A stretch of DNA of 64,000 nucleotides from Parabacteroides faecis (GCF_014647375.1 NZ_BMPB01000002.1:399146-463145); one strand, 5' to 3'. Shown: positions 51,101 to 60,793, counted from the first letter of the stretch. Numbers and translations are program-made. Notes: generated by a model from the letters alone, not told the origin.

Positions 51101-51130
51101 CAAAAAGCCCCGGATTTTTGTCCGGGGCTG
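51101..51130 (-). terminator. Terminator of the acyltransferase gene
   Basis: AGCCCCGGA (51106-51114) and TCCGGGGCT (51121-51129) form a 9-bp stem. On the minus strand it is followed by TTTTTG, giving a standard terminator. Confidence 0.8.
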
Positions 51131-51153
51131 AAAAATAAGGATTCTTATTAGAT

Positions 51154-52311
51154 TTATCCTACAATATATTTAGCCTTTTTACCGGCTACTTTGTAGATAA
51201 GGTAAACAATTGCCCATGAAACACTGAATGCCAATACCGCAGCACACGGGATTTGCAGACACACCGGAATGCCGATCGTACGCATCACGATCACACTTGG
51301 GCCGGTGAAGAAAAAATGCACCATATAAACTCCGAAACCGCAAAGTGTCAGGTTTGCCAGTGCTTTCTGTATGGTCAGTGACTTTATATTCACTTTCTTG
51401 ACCAGCATAAAGATTGGAGCTGTCATCATAACGACGTTCAACGAGTTATAAGTGAAGAACAATTCCAATAATTCGTCACTGAATTCCGGTAATGAGGTTA
51501 CATGGCGGAATCCAAAGAATGTAACGGCATAACCGATAACGAACATAGGGATACCGATCGCCAGTATTTTGCCGATAGACCATTCTAGTTTACGCAGATA
51601 ATGCCCTAGCATCAGATAACCGTTGAAACCGGCAAAATAATATAACATACCGTATGAGTTCCAGGAACAGGTCCCCCATAAGTACGGCGATACGTATTCA
51701 TAATAATAAGGAAGAAGTGTCGTTATTCCCCAAGCTGCCAGGAACCAGAGCTTGGCCTTGTCGGAAGCTTTCTCAACCCAGGCGGAAAAGATAGGCAGAT
51801 ACAGATACAAACCGATCAACAGATAAATATACCACATATGCACATCCAGCAGGGAAAAATTGAGTGGTATTTCAGCGATGTTCTTCAACGATACACTCAA
51901 AGATTGCTGGGTCGCTTCTTCACCGGAGTAGGGAAAAAAGTCAAGTATCACTTCCGGGTTAAGTCCCAACACCCCAGTAAACCAAGGGAACAGATTATAC
52001 AGAACCGACCAGATCAGAAACGGCCATAACACACGTGGAATACGTTTTTTATAGAAAACAGAGGCTTCTCCTTTTACCGGCAGAAGCAATGCTCCGGTGA
52101 TCATTACGAATAAAGGCACACAGGGACGGAGAAATGCTCCGTAGGCAGCTCCCCAGAATTTTATCTCTCCGATATTATCGGGTATTTCTCCTGTGTAAAA
52201 ATTAAAAGGATCGGCGCAGTGACAACATACGACAGTGAACATCGCGACGAATCGCATTACATCCAGCCAGACAATATGGTTGCCTGCATTAGGAAGAGTT
52301 TTGTTTTCCAT
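51154..52311 (-). CDS. Acyltransferase family 3 membrane protein
   Basis: This 385-residue protein has about ten hydrophobic helices and belongs to the acyltransferase_3 family, which O-acylates surface polysaccharides, antibiotics or glycolipids. The N-terminal region includes WLDVMRFVAMFTVVCCHCADPF, where the conserved His lies in the first helix. The substrate is unknown. The minus-strand -7 box TACTTTTG (complement of 52403-52410) is immediately next to the terminator of the upstream Crp/Fnr gene. The gene stands alone. Confidence 0.85.
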   Translation of the reverse strand: MENKTLPNAGNHIVWLDVMRFVAMFTVVCCHCADPFNFYTGEIPDNIGEIKFWGAAYGAFLRPCVPLFVMITGALLLPVKGEASVFYKKRIPRVLWPFLIWSVLYNLFPWFTGVLGLNPEVILDFFPYSGEEATQQSLSVSLKNIAEIPLNFSLLDVHMWYIYLLIGLYLYLPIFSAWVEKASDKAKLWFLAAWGITTLLPYYYEYVSPYLWGTCSWNSYGMLYYFAGFNGYLMLGHYLRKLEWSIGKILAIGIPMFVIGYAVTFFGFRHVTSLPEFSDELLELFFTYNSLNVVMMTAPIFMLVKKVNIKSLTIQKALANLTLCGFGVYMVHFFFTGPSVIVMRTIGIPVCLQIPCAAVLAFSVSWAIVYLIYKVAGKKAKYIVG

Positions 52312-52364
52312 AAGATTAAAATATAAGTTTCTAATTTATCTATCAACTTGTGAGTATCCGGCAT

Positions 52365-52403
52365 AAAAAAGCCTTTTCAATTTTCTTATCCGTTTGAAAA
52401 GGC
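52365..52403 (-). terminator. Terminator of the Crp/Fnr regulator gene
   Basis: GCCTTTTCAA (52371-52380) and TTGAAAAGGC (52394-52403) form a 10-bp perfect stem. On the minus strand the stem is followed by TTTTTTATGC. The stem touches the acyltransferase -7 box, so the acyltransferase transcript probably starts within the hairpin. Confidence 0.75.
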
Positions 52404-52455
52404 AAAAGTACGTTTCCTACTAAATTCAATTTTTGCTCTATGGCAAAAAATGCAG

Positions 52456-53022
52456 TTATATCTTTTGAGAACGTATCCGGCTTAACGTGTAAATGGATAT
52501 TCCCAGAAAAGCCGCTACATATTTCAGTTTGACACGGTTGATCAGCCGGGGAAAATATTTCATAAAACGATCGTAGCGTTCTTTCGGGGATAGTTGTAAC
52601 CGATCCACAAAGATATGGGTCAGATTGTTGTATCCATGCTGGTGTACGATACGCCCCCAGTTGGCGATATCGATGTAATTTTCATATAATTCGTTCAGAC
52701 GGGAAATGGGGATGACATAGATTTTGCACCGTTCAAGTGTCTCCACACTTTCAGCCGAGGGTTGATTATAGTATAAAGACCCCATTCCAAAAGTTATATC
52801 GCCTTCCTCGCTGAACCAGGTGGTTGTTTCCGTTCCATCATGCAGGAAAAAGGAGCGGGTGATCCCTTCTTCAATAAAATAGACATTATGATCAACAGAG
52901 CCTGAACGCACAATGATTGTATGTTTAGGATAGATTTCTTCGCGCATACAGGATAGAAGAGCCTCCAATGCCTCGTCTGAAACCGGGTATATTTCTTTTA
53001 TTCTTGTTGTTATATTTTTCAC
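52456..53022 (-). CDS. Crp/Fnr-family transcription regulator
   Basis: This 188-residue regulator has a cyclic-nucleotide-binding-like beta-barrel (about 15-115) including HTIIVRSGSVDHNVYFIEEGITRSFF and a C-terminal region with a short HTH (about 150-188: RVKLKYVAAFLGISIYTLSRIRSQKI). The cNMP phosphate-binding Arg motif is not evident, so it may bind something other than cAMP. This size is usual for Bacteroidota Crp/Fnr proteins. A TAGTTTTG -7 box (complement of 53057-53064) lies just upstream. It may control the adjacent acyltransferase gene. Confidence 0.85.
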   Translation of the reverse strand: MKNITTRIKEIYPVSDEALEALLSCMREEIYPKHTIIVRSGSVDHNVYFIEEGITRSFFLHDGTETTTWFSEEGDITFGMGSLYYNQPSAESVETLERCKIYVIPISRLNELYENYIDIANWGRIVHQHGYNNLTHIFVDRLQLSPKERYDRFMKYFPRLINRVKLKYVAAFLGISIYTLSRIRSQKI

Positions 53023-53131
53023 TGCTGGATAATCACTTAATTTATCATTACCGGATCAAAACTAACAAATTGTATTTACATTAAGTCATTAATTACCTGC
53101 TTTTATTTGTGAAACGGATAGATATTTACTT

Positions 53132-53731
53132 TTATTGATTGTGCAAAGCCTCGATAAGTAGAGTTATGTTAGCAGTGAACAACCTGACGGAGATAGCCAG
53201 CAGGATGATACCAAAGAATTTACGAATGATGTAGATGCCGCCTTTCCCTAGCAGATGTTCCACTTGTTTGGTCATACGGACAACGAAATATACCCACAAC
53301 ATATTCAGTATCAAAGCTACTACAATATTGATATTGGCATATTCGGCCCTTAAGGAAAGGAGTGTAGTGAATGATCCTGCCCCTGCCAGCAAAGGGAATA
53401 CGAGGGGTACCAATGTGGCTTCTTTGATCGGTCCGTTGTTTTTAAATATCTCGATATCCAGTATCATTTCCAGCGACAACAGGAAGATGACAAAAGCACC
53501 AGCTACAGCAAATGACTCTATATCCACATGGAAAAGTTTCAGCAGAAAATCTCCGGCATAAAAGAAGCCGATCATCAGGACAAAAGAAATGATCGTAGCC
53601 TTTAAAGCATTTACATCTTTACCTTTTTCCTTCAGATTTATAATGATAGGAATGGAGCCAATTATATCGATTACTGCAAAAAGCACAATAAAAGCACTGA
53701 TCATTTGTTGGAAATTAAATTCTGCAAACAT
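53132..53731 (-). CDS. MarC/NAAT-family membrane protein
   Basis: This 199-residue membrane protein has about six hydrophobic helices and matches the MarC family. Conserved stretches include FAVIDIIGSIPIIINL near the N-terminus, GAFVIFLLSLEMILDIE, and the PLVFPLLAGAGSFTTLL region. MarC proteins were linked to multiple antibiotic resistance, but that role has been withdrawn, and transport of a small molecule is suspected. It stands between the Crp/Fnr gene and the divergent coaW-like gene. Confidence 0.88.
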   Translation of the reverse strand: MFAEFNFQQMISAFIVLFAVIDIIGSIPIIINLKEKGKDVNALKATIISFVLMIGFFYAGDFLLKLFHVDIESFAVAGAFVIFLLSLEMILDIEIFKNNGPIKEATLVPLVFPLLAGAGSFTTLLSLRAEYANINIVVALILNMLWVYFVVRMTKQVEHLLGKGGIYIIRKFFGIILLAISVRLFTANITLLIEALHNQ

Positions 53732-53822
53732 ATGTGGTCCTCCTTTTTTTAAGTTTCTCCCGTGAAGATACTAAATTTCAATGAGAAGACGTATCTTTGA
53801 TCCCGATATTAACAAAAAAGTT

Positions 53823-54665
53823 ATGGGTATAGTAATTGGTATAGACGTGGGAGGGAGCACAACCAAGATCGTTGGCATAGACGGTAAGGAGATCAGGAAT
53901 CCGATGTTTGTCAGGGCAACCGACCCGGTAACATCCTTGTTCGGCGCTTTTGGAAAATATCTGTATGACAACGACATTCCACTTTCTGCCATTGAGAAAG
54001 TGATGCTTACCGGTGTGGGAAGTGCATCTATCAACCAACCTTTGTATGGCTTGCCGACAGCCAAAACGGATGAGTTTCTGGCAAATGGGTTGGGAGCACA
54101 GTATATGACACAACTGGATAAACTGATTGTTGTCAGCATGGGGACAGGTACTTCTTTCGTAAAAGTGGACGGAACGAAAATAGAGCATATCGGCGGAATC
54201 GGTATCGGAGGAGGAACAGTGCTGGGATTATCCCGGCTATTATTGAAAACGCAGGATTTCCATCAGGTGGTCACACTTGCTTTGAAAGGGAGTATCACGA
54301 ATATAAACCTGCAGATTAAAGATATCTGTAATATACCTTTGCCTGGTTTACCGTTAGACGCAACAGCATCTACCTTTGGCAAAGCAGATGCAAATGCTTC
54401 GCAGGAAGATGTCGCGCTGGGTATTATTTATATGGTACTGCAATGTATCGGCCAGTCGGTGATCCTGGCTGCTTTAAATAGTGATATACACGATTTTGTT
54501 TTGATTGGGAATCTGACCAAACTACCTCAGTGCAAGGATATATTCCCCCGTCTTGAAGATATGTACGGAGGGCGTTTTCACATACCAGATTATGCAGAAT
54601 ACCGGACAGCGATCGGGGCGGCACTGACCTATATAAATAAAAGAAATTATTTCAACATCGGCTGA
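53823..54665 (+). CDS. coaW: Type II pantothenate kinase
   Basis: This 280-residue kinase phosphorylates pantothenate in the first step of coenzyme A synthesis. The N-terminal ASKHA phosphate loop is VIGIDVGGSTTKIVGIDG, followed by VSMGTGTSFV and GGIGIGGGTVLGLSRLL. The C-terminus (FVLIGNLTKLPQCKDIFPRLED) fits the type II (CoaW) kinase known from Staphylococcus and Bacteroidetes. ATG 53823 fits the loop start; the in-frame ATG 14 codons earlier would add a charged stretch with no match. A terminator follows. Confidence 0.9.
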   Translation: MGIVIGIDVGGSTTKIVGIDGKEIRNPMFVRATDPVTSLFGAFGKYLYDNDIPLSAIEKVMLTGVGSASINQPLYGLPTAKTDEFLANGLGAQYMTQLDKLIVVSMGTGTSFVKVDGTKIEHIGGIGIGGGTVLGLSRLLLKTQDFHQVVTLALKGSITNINLQIKDICNIPLPGLPLDATASTFGKADANASQEDVALGIIYMVLQCIGQSVILAALNSDIHDFVLIGNLTKLPQCKDIFPRLEDMYGGRFHIPDYAEYRTAIGAALTYINKRNYFNIG

Positions 54666-54672
54666 ATAAAAA

Positions 54673-54712
54673 AACTCCGGAAAGTCGTATTTAACTTTCC
54701 GGAGTTCCTGTT
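54673..54712. terminator. Terminator between coaW and the winged-helix gene
   Basis: AACTCCGGAAAGT and ACTTTCCGGAGTT form a 13-bp perfect stem (54673-54685 with 54694-54706), A-rich before and followed by CCTGTTTT. It can act on both converging genes. Confidence 0.8.
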
Positions 54713-54937
54713 TTATCCGAAGTAAAGACCTTGTAAAACGCCGTTACTTACATATATCTGCCCGTTTTTGCGCTGTATGTAGATTTTGTTTTCACGTGCT
54801 AGCCAGCCGATAGCTATTGTCGTATCTTCGTGGCTTTGGTCAATCCGTCTGCTAAGTTCTGGTATTGTCAGTTCTCTTCCTTCATTCAACACATGCCAGA
54901 TTTTTCCGGCATTTTCTCCGATCTTCTCTAGTTCCAT
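54713..54937 (-). CDS. Small winged-helix protein (DUF2582 type)
   Basis: This 74-residue protein is a single winged-helix domain of the PF10771 type. Its sequence has an IWHVLNEGRELTIPELSRRIDQ helix pair, the recognition-helix region EDTTIAIGWLARENKI and the wing YIQRKNGQIYVSNG. It has no obvious ligand domain and may bind DNA. It is convergent with coaW and divergent from the AraC gene. The region upstream (54938-55155) holds only the AraC control region. Confidence 0.85.
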   Translation of the reverse strand: MELEKIGENAGKIWHVLNEGRELTIPELSRRIDQSHEDTTIAIGWLARENKIYIQRKNGQIYVSNGVLQGLYFG

Positions 54938-55155
54938 AATTATAATTTATTAGATGTGATACATGTCCTCTTTGTATTAAAACAAAAGAGAACTCTTTCG
55001 GTTCATTTTTTCTTTCTTTGTTTAATCGTTTACAAAGTACACGGATTTGGATAGAATGGTCAATTCCTATTATTGGGTTTCTATGTTCTGTTTTTGCGAT
55101 TATTATTGTAGAAAAATCAAATATGCTATCTTTGAAAATCATAAATCGATGAAAT

Positions 55156-56001
55156 ATGGGGGCAAACATACAAATATTTGACATTCCTGCGGACTTTATT
55201 GCTGGTGACAATATATCCGGAGATATGCTGAATCGATACGTGCATTTTTCATGCAAAATGAAAGCTGCGCTTTTTGCTCTATGTGTTAAAGGTTCTGTTA
55301 AAGTCACCATCAATTTATCCGAACATAACATAAAAGAATATGATTTCGTCACCTTGACACCTGATTGTTTTGTGCAGATCAATGAGGTATCGGCGGATAC
55401 CCATTTCTTTTATGCCTGCTTTTCACAGGAATTTATGGATAATAACAACCTGATCTTAACAACGATCCGGTTACTTCCCATGTTGGCGGAAGAACCTGTT
55501 ATCAGTTTGTCGGCAGACATTACCCAACTGTATATGGATTTATTCAAGCCTTTGATCCATGCTTATTCTTTTCCCTGTACATTGGAGAATAAAGATATCA
55601 TCAAATCCGTATTCACCATTTTCATACAAGGAACAGCAGAATTATACAAGAATCACGGGAAATGGAAAAACCAGTTACGAACACGCAGCAAGGAGATGTG
55701 CCGTGAGTTTATCAAATTAGTCATGTCGCATTATACGACACAACGCAATGTCGCCTTTTATGCGGAACAACTCGGTGTGACCGTCTCACATTTCTGTTCG
55801 ACCATCAAGAAAGAAACGGGAAAAACAGCTTTGGAGATAATAACGGCGATCGTGCTGATGGATATCAAAGCGCAACTCAAATCGACGGAACTCCCTATCA
55901 AAGAGATTGCATTCTCGTTAGGATTCAATAATATGTCTTTCTTTAACCGGTATTTCAAACGGCATACGGGTATGACGCCTCAGGAGTATCGCAACAGCTA
56001 A
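55156..56001 (+). CDS. AraC-family transcription regulator
   Basis: This 281-residue regulator has an N-terminal cupin-like part (about 20-130, with VKVTINLSEHNIKEYDFVTLTP) and a C-terminal double HTH (about 185-281: VAFYAEQLGVTVSHFCSTIKKETGKTALEII, then IKEIAFSLGFNNMSFFNRYFKRHTGMTPQEYR). It has no cysteine cluster, unlike the other AraC protein in the window. It ends one base from the start of the opposite-strand response regulator coding end, so the two are tail to tail. Target genes are unknown. Confidence 0.85.
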   Translation: MGANIQIFDIPADFIAGDNISGDMLNRYVHFSCKMKAALFALCVKGSVKVTINLSEHNIKEYDFVTLTPDCFVQINEVSADTHFFYACFSQEFMDNNNLILTTIRLLPMLAEEPVISLSADITQLYMDLFKPLIHAYSFPCTLENKDIIKSVFTIFIQGTAELYKNHGKWKNQLRTRSKEMCREFIKLVMSHYTTQRNVAFYAEQLGVTVSHFCSTIKKETGKTALEIITAIVLMDIKAQLKSTELPIKEIAFSLGFNNMSFFNRYFKRHTGMTPQEYRNS

Positions 56002-56763
56002 TTACTGAGATTTCAGCAAACGAAGGAAATCATCTTTATAACTGGTAGAGACTTCTATCTCTGTACCATCATCAAGTACAACATAGCCCCCGGAACTTTT
56101 ATGATAAGATTTGACACAATGGAAATTGATGATATGTGATTTATGTACACGGACAAACGGGAACGGGAGTATTTCGCTGAAATGCTTCAGAAAGCGGCAA
56201 ACCATCTTCTTGCTTTTGTCTTTTAAATAAATATCGGTAAAATTCCCGTTACCCTGTAACCGGATGATATCTTCCATCCTGATTACTTCAAATCCTTCAA
56301 GGGTGGGGAGGATGACCTGGTGTTTTTCTGGTTTGGGTTCCCGTAGGTTTTCGACCAGTATCTTGTTGCGGTTGAATATTTCTCTGTTTATGATATGTTG
56401 TTGTACCTTGTTTACGGCTAGTATCAGTTCTTCGATGCTGACAGGTTTCAGCAGATAATAGGCAGCACTCTGGTTGAGCGCACGAAGCGAATACTCCGAA
56501 AATGCGGTGACAAAGATGGTCTCAAAATAAAGATCCCTACAACCTTCCAGCACATCGAACGCATTACCGTAGGGCATTTCCACATCAAGGAATACTAATT
56601 GAGGTTCCAGTTCGTGCAATAGGGGAACGGCAGATTTACAGTCGTGAGCTTCCCCGATCACTTCGACTGCCGGACAATATTTCGCCAGATAATTTTTCAG
56701 CGCTTCACGGGCAGCCGATTCGTCTTCAACGATCACACTTCTTATTTTTTGCAGCATTTCCAT
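56002..56763 (-). CDS. LytTR-type response regulator
   Basis: This 253-residue response regulator has a receiver domain (about 5-125; VIVEDESAAREALKN, the acceptor in LVFLDVEMPYGNAFDVL, Lys in YYLLKPVSIEELI) and a C-terminal LytTR domain (about 150-250; EVIRMEDIIRLQGNGNFTDIYLKDKSKKMVCRFLKHF and FVRVHKSHIINFHCVKS). It probably pairs with the LytS-like kinase at 60866. The start at 56763 is chosen because a -7 box (TATCTTTG, complement of 56811-56818) and the GH31 terminator lie in the longer extension. It lies 135 bp downstream of the GH31 gene. Confidence 0.9.
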   Translation of the reverse strand: MEMLQKIRSVIVEDESAAREALKNYLAKYCPAVEVIGEAHDCKSAVPLLHELEPQLVFLDVEMPYGNAFDVLEGCRDLYFETIFVTAFSEYSLRALNQSAAYYLLKPVSIEELILAVNKVQQHIINREIFNRNKILVENLREPKPEKHQVILPTLEGFEVIRMEDIIRLQGNGNFTDIYLKDKSKKMVCRFLKHFSEILPFPFVRVHKSHIINFHCVKSYHKSSGGYVVLDDGTEIEVSTSYKDDFLRLLKSQ

Positions 56764-56831
56764 ATCAGCGTTCTCTTGGTCATTCAACAATTTAACTGAT
56801 TTCACTCTGACAAAGATAATATAATCGGTCA

Positions 56832-56874
56832 TAAAAAATCCCTTGCCCCGGCATAAATGTCCGGAACAAGGGAT
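56832..56874 (-). terminator. Terminator of the GH31 gene
   Basis: ATCCCTTGCCCCGG (56838-56851) and CCGGAACAAGGGAT (56861-56874) form a 14-bp stem with two mismatches. On the minus strand a T-run follows. The response regulator therefore likely needs its own promoter. Confidence 0.7.
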
Positions 56875-56897
56875 CGGGATGCTTTATCTAAGATTAC

Positions 56898-59800
56898 TTA
56901 GAACTTACACATATTTAAGTCTTTATCTACCAGCATGCCGTCGATGGCTTTCAGGTTGAATTTGACTTTACGTTTTGCTTTCAACTTCAGGATGAATAAA
57001 TCGGCTGTTCCTTCCAGTGTTTCCTTATCGCCGAGATTCACGAATGTTGGATACAAGGCTTTTTGGCCGCTTGTATGCAGACGGTCGTAAGTCAGGTTTT
57101 CCATGACCTTCAGGTTCAATGGCTCTATACCTGCAAATTCGTAATCTTGCTGGTCGTAAGGCAGAGCAAAGCTCAATCCATTGACTGCTTTCAAGTCTAT
57201 ACCCTTCACCTTTACTTCAACGATTTCGTCTTTGTTGTAACTCTGTTTAGGAGTGCTGATCTCGATCGTACCGGCTGCCTTTTCCGTGCCCTGTTCTTCG
57301 ATGCCACCATCCAGTTGGGTAGCGACAACGGAAATATCATACGCGTCGATCAAACCGTTCTGGTTGATATCTCCGGCACTTACATAGTCGAAATCACTGT
57401 CACCTTTGCGTAAACCGGTATAATTCATATAAGAAGTAAGGTCATTGTTGTCGATCTTCTTATCATTGTTGATATCACCCGGCAGATAGCTTTCTGTTCC
57501 CGGAACTTTGAATACATATAATTCGCGCCCTGAACCGTAGTTACCGACACCTTCCGTTACATTCAGCTTGATGTAGCGCGCTTTCGGTTTTTCTTTGAAT
57601 TCGAATACCTTTATATCGCCGTTACGTTCAAATTTGAAGGAATCGACCGGTGTCCAGTTTTCCTTGTCCATACTATAAGATACGAAGCCTCTCAGCATGG
57701 TACCGTTTCCACCGTCCTGACGGGACAGGTAATGGAATTTATCCAACTGGTTGACTGTACGCAGGTCAATGATTATATCGAACGGAATAGCGTTCTTGCG
57801 ATATTTCGTATGGAACATGTCGCCAAGTTCTGCAAAGTCGAACAGGCGGAATATTTCAAAGCCTCCCTGTTCTTCCGCCGTCACTTCGCCACGGATGCCT
57901 TTAATGGCAAATTCAAGCGGATTGGATTTTGTTTTTACGCTGAAAGAAGCCCAATCGGAATAACCGTCTTTGTTAACCGAACGGATTTTGAATGTATAAT
58001 CTGTTTCAGCATCTAGTCCATCAAACAACAATTCCGTATTCTTGATGGTCGTGTACAGCATATCATTGAATTCGATCTCATAGAAGTCGGCGCCAGCCAC
58101 TTTGCTCCATGTCGGTTTCAACGTATAGGCTTCTGTATTCTCTTCTGTAACCTGTGCGGAAGGTGCTGTCAGCGTTCCGGTTGAAACACGATGGCTGTTG
58201 CCCATATCGAATTTGTAACCTTCGAAAGTAACTGTCGTCATATTTTCCGTAATATCCGTTGCTGCTAATTTTACCAGCAACTGTGGGTTCTTGATGATCG
58301 TTACCTTTTCAAAGTCGCTTCCTTTCGTCGCAAACTTATTCAGGTTAGGAGCCGCATCGTAAAAATAAACGTTTTCACCTTTCAGATATTCGTCCATTGA
58401 ACGGGCTTCTGTCAGTTTAACTTTGTCTTTACCTATTTTAGCAGCGATCTTTTTCGGCATTTCGGAAACGTTGAAATGGAGTTCTGTCGCTTTTTCCTTC
58501 ACGAAACCTTTAAAATCTCCGGTAGACGGCTGGATCGTGACAGTTACATTATTCTTATTGCCTACTTCTGCTTCGATCTGTGTCGTTACGCCTTCACCAT
58601 TCAGATAAGCCTGTGTAATACCATCATCGTCATATTCCGTAAATGAGCTGTAACCGTCCGGATAGATTTCATAGATCCGCAGGTTCTTATTGATCTCAGC
58701 TACATTATTATTCGGATTTGTCATCGGAATGATAGCACCGCTTTTTACAAAGACCGGCAGTTTCCACAGTGGGGAAGCGAAGTTATTGACCACGCAATTA
58801 CCGGCATATTTCTCTCCGGTGAAATAATCGACCCAAGCACCTTCCGGCAGGTAGATACCATCACGAATATCATTTCCTTTTTCGTCAGCCTGTGTTTCCT
58901 GATAGATAGGAGCGACCAGAAAGTAGGGGCCGTACATAAACTGGTATTCTGTCGCTTTACCATAGGTATAAGGATTCGGATATTCCAGAAACATCGCACG
59001 GATCATCGGCTTGCCATCCACCGCTTCTTTAGCGATGCTATAGGCATAAGGCATCAACTCCGATTTCATTTTCAGATACCAACGGTTAATAGAGGTCGCC
59101 GGTTCGCCAAGGGCGTGCGGATATTTCTCATTCGCACCCCAGCCGTCCATATTCAACTCCATCGGTGTCCATGTCTTCCATTGGAAATCACGGGTGTTCA
59201 TCGCCAGGTTCTTTCCGCCGAAGATACCGTCCATATCAGAAGTGATATTCGGTTGTCCGGACAATCCGGAACCGATATATGTCGGGATATGAAAACGGAT
59301 ATATTCCCACTGGCCGCCTGTCTGGTCGCCTGACCAAATGCCGGCATACCGTTGCGTTCCGGCCCAACCATCCAAAGAGATGATAAAAGGACGGGCATCA
59401 TTTCCATAATAAGGTATGATGTGGCCTACATCGGATACACCATTCAGGCCGAATGAATAACCGGCACCAACCCATGCCACGTCTGTTTTCAGGACACGAA
59501 CCCCGGCATCACGCACTTCTTTTACGATATCACGTTGCAACAGGGCACTGACTTCTGGCTTCGGATGCAAGTCCGATTGTGTCCAGAGTCCGATCTCCAC
59601 ACCGTTCTTATGGGCATAATCAGCCAGGTTTTTCAGGTTCTGTATATTTCCGTCCAAAGTCTCCGTCTGTCCGTATCCGGCACCGTAACCGTCATTAGGC
59701 AACAACCATCCGAGCGGCATATCATGGTTTTTATAGCGGTCGATTACGGCACGGGCAGAGAACTGGTAATTGTTCTTTTCCCCGTTCAATGATTCTTTGA

Positions 59801-60758
59801 TACCGCCATTGTCTTTCTGACTTTCTTTATAACGTTTACCGTCTTCAAAAAGGATTCCTTTTTCATCTTCTACCCAATAGTCGCGGTTATAGGCATTCAG
59901 ATGTCCCTGGTAGAAACCGAACTTCGGCAATAAGACCGGGTTTCCCGTCAGTTGATAGAAATCGTTCAACAGAGATACTGCACCATCACTGACCATATAG
60001 AATGCATCCAGATAATCGGTATCATGGGACAGCATCACGGTTCCTTTTTCCGTTGCACCGAAATCATATTTACCAGGTTTGAATGTGTACCACATAAAAC
60101 CATAGCCGTTGGTCGACCAGTAATAAGGGGCAGGAGAGGCAACACCTCCATCCGTCCAACTGTTCTGGTTTTCAATGGCAATCGCTTTCCCTTTATGAGA
60201 GAAGCGTCCGTTTTGCACACCGCCGCCATAGAAGTATTCACCCGGATTTTCTTTCAAAGTAAGGATTGTTTTCCCTTTGTCATAAAGAACCGGTTTTACT
60301 TCTTCGAATGCCACTTTATTTGTGACCAGATTGATCACTTTCAGCAGGGAAGTATTTTTATCCAGTTCCAGTCTCATTTTATTTGTGCTGATAGAAATAG
60401 TGTTATTATCTTCTTTCAGCGTCAGCGGAGAGATGTTCTTTCTGGGGTTATCAACCAGGATCTGTGCTTCCGGTTTGGCTTCCGGATTACGAAGGATTCC
60501 GCCATTGACATCCTGGAACATTCTGAAGATGTTTTCCCCGTAAAAATCATAGGTTATTCTCTGATTGTCGGAGAACAAGACTTCTACTGTTGTAGGATTG
60601 ATTTGTTTCACACCGACAATTTTTTTATCCTGCTGTATTTCCATACATACATTGTCGGCTTTTTGTATGGCTAGCATGGATAATGGTGAAAACAAAGGAA
60701 AGGCAAGAGCGAGTATAAGCACTTTCTTTTGCTTCATTTTTCTAATAGTGTCATTCAT
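56898..60758 (-). CDS. Secreted GH31 glycosidase with F5/8C, dockerin-like and cohesin-like modules
   Basis: This 1286-residue enzyme is probably an alpha-glucosidase or alpha-xylosidase. A signal peptide precedes a beta-sandwich and the GH31 barrel (about 270-640). The nucleophile is Asp426 in VLKTDVAW and the acid/base is Asp478 in WSGDQTGG. A beta-sheet region and FN3 domain (about 868-950) lead to an F5/8 type C domain (about 955-1085). From about 1093 to 1150 two EF-hand-like repeats (GDINNDKKIDNNDL, GDINQNGLIDAYD) form a dockerin-like module, and the last 125 residues look like a cohesin. An alternative ATG is at 60737. It has its own two-box promoter. Confidence 0.92.
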   Translation of the reverse strand: MNDTIRKMKQKKVLILALAFPLFSPLSMLAIQKADNVCMEIQQDKKIVGVKQINPTTVEVLFSDNQRITYDFYGENIFRMFQDVNGGILRNPEAKPEAQILVDNPRKNISPLTLKEDNNTISISTNKMRLELDKNTSLLKVINLVTNKVAFEEVKPVLYDKGKTILTLKENPGEYFYGGGVQNGRFSHKGKAIAIENQNSWTDGGVASPAPYYWSTNGYGFMWYTFKPGKYDFGATEKGTVMLSHDTDYLDAFYMVSDGAVSLLNDFYQLTGNPVLLPKFGFYQGHLNAYNRDYWVEDEKGILFEDGKRYKESQKDNGGIKESLNGEKNNYQFSARAVIDRYKNHDMPLGWLLPNDGYGAGYGQTETLDGNIQNLKNLADYAHKNGVEIGLWTQSDLHPKPEVSALLQRDIVKEVRDAGVRVLKTDVAWVGAGYSFGLNGVSDVGHIIPYYGNDARPFIISLDGWAGTQRYAGIWSGDQTGGQWEYIRFHIPTYIGSGLSGQPNITSDMDGIFGGKNLAMNTRDFQWKTWTPMELNMDGWGANEKYPHALGEPATSINRWYLKMKSELMPYAYSIAKEAVDGKPMIRAMFLEYPNPYTYGKATEYQFMYGPYFLVAPIYQETQADEKGNDIRDGIYLPEGAWVDYFTGEKYAGNCVVNNFASPLWKLPVFVKSGAIIPMTNPNNNVAEINKNLRIYEIYPDGYSSFTEYDDDGITQAYLNGEGVTTQIEAEVGNKNNVTVTIQPSTGDFKGFVKEKATELHFNVSEMPKKIAAKIGKDKVKLTEARSMDEYLKGENVYFYDAAPNLNKFATKGSDFEKVTIIKNPQLLVKLAATDITENMTTVTFEGYKFDMGNSHRVSTGTLTAPSAQVTEENTEAYTLKPTWSKVAGADFYEIEFNDMLYTTIKNTELLFDGLDAETDYTFKIRSVNKDGYSDWASFSVKTKSNPLEFAIKGIRGEVTAEEQGGFEIFRLFDFAELGDMFHTKYRKNAIPFDIIIDLRTVNQLDKFHYLSRQDGGNGTMLRGFVSYSMDKENWTPVDSFKFERNGDIKVFEFKEKPKARYIKLNVTEGVGNYGSGRELYVFKVPGTESYLPGDINNDKKIDNNDLTSYMNYTGLRKGDSDFDYVSAGDINQNGLIDAYDISVVATQLDGGIEEQGTEKAAGTIEISTPKQSYNKDEIVEVKVKGIDLKAVNGLSFALPYDQQDYEFAGIEPLNLKVMENLTYDRLHTSGQKALYPTFVNLGDKETLEGTADLFILKLKAKRKVKFNLKAIDGMLVDKDLNMCKF

Positions 60759-60793
60759 GTTTATCTGTTTTAACGAATAAATGATTTAAGCAA

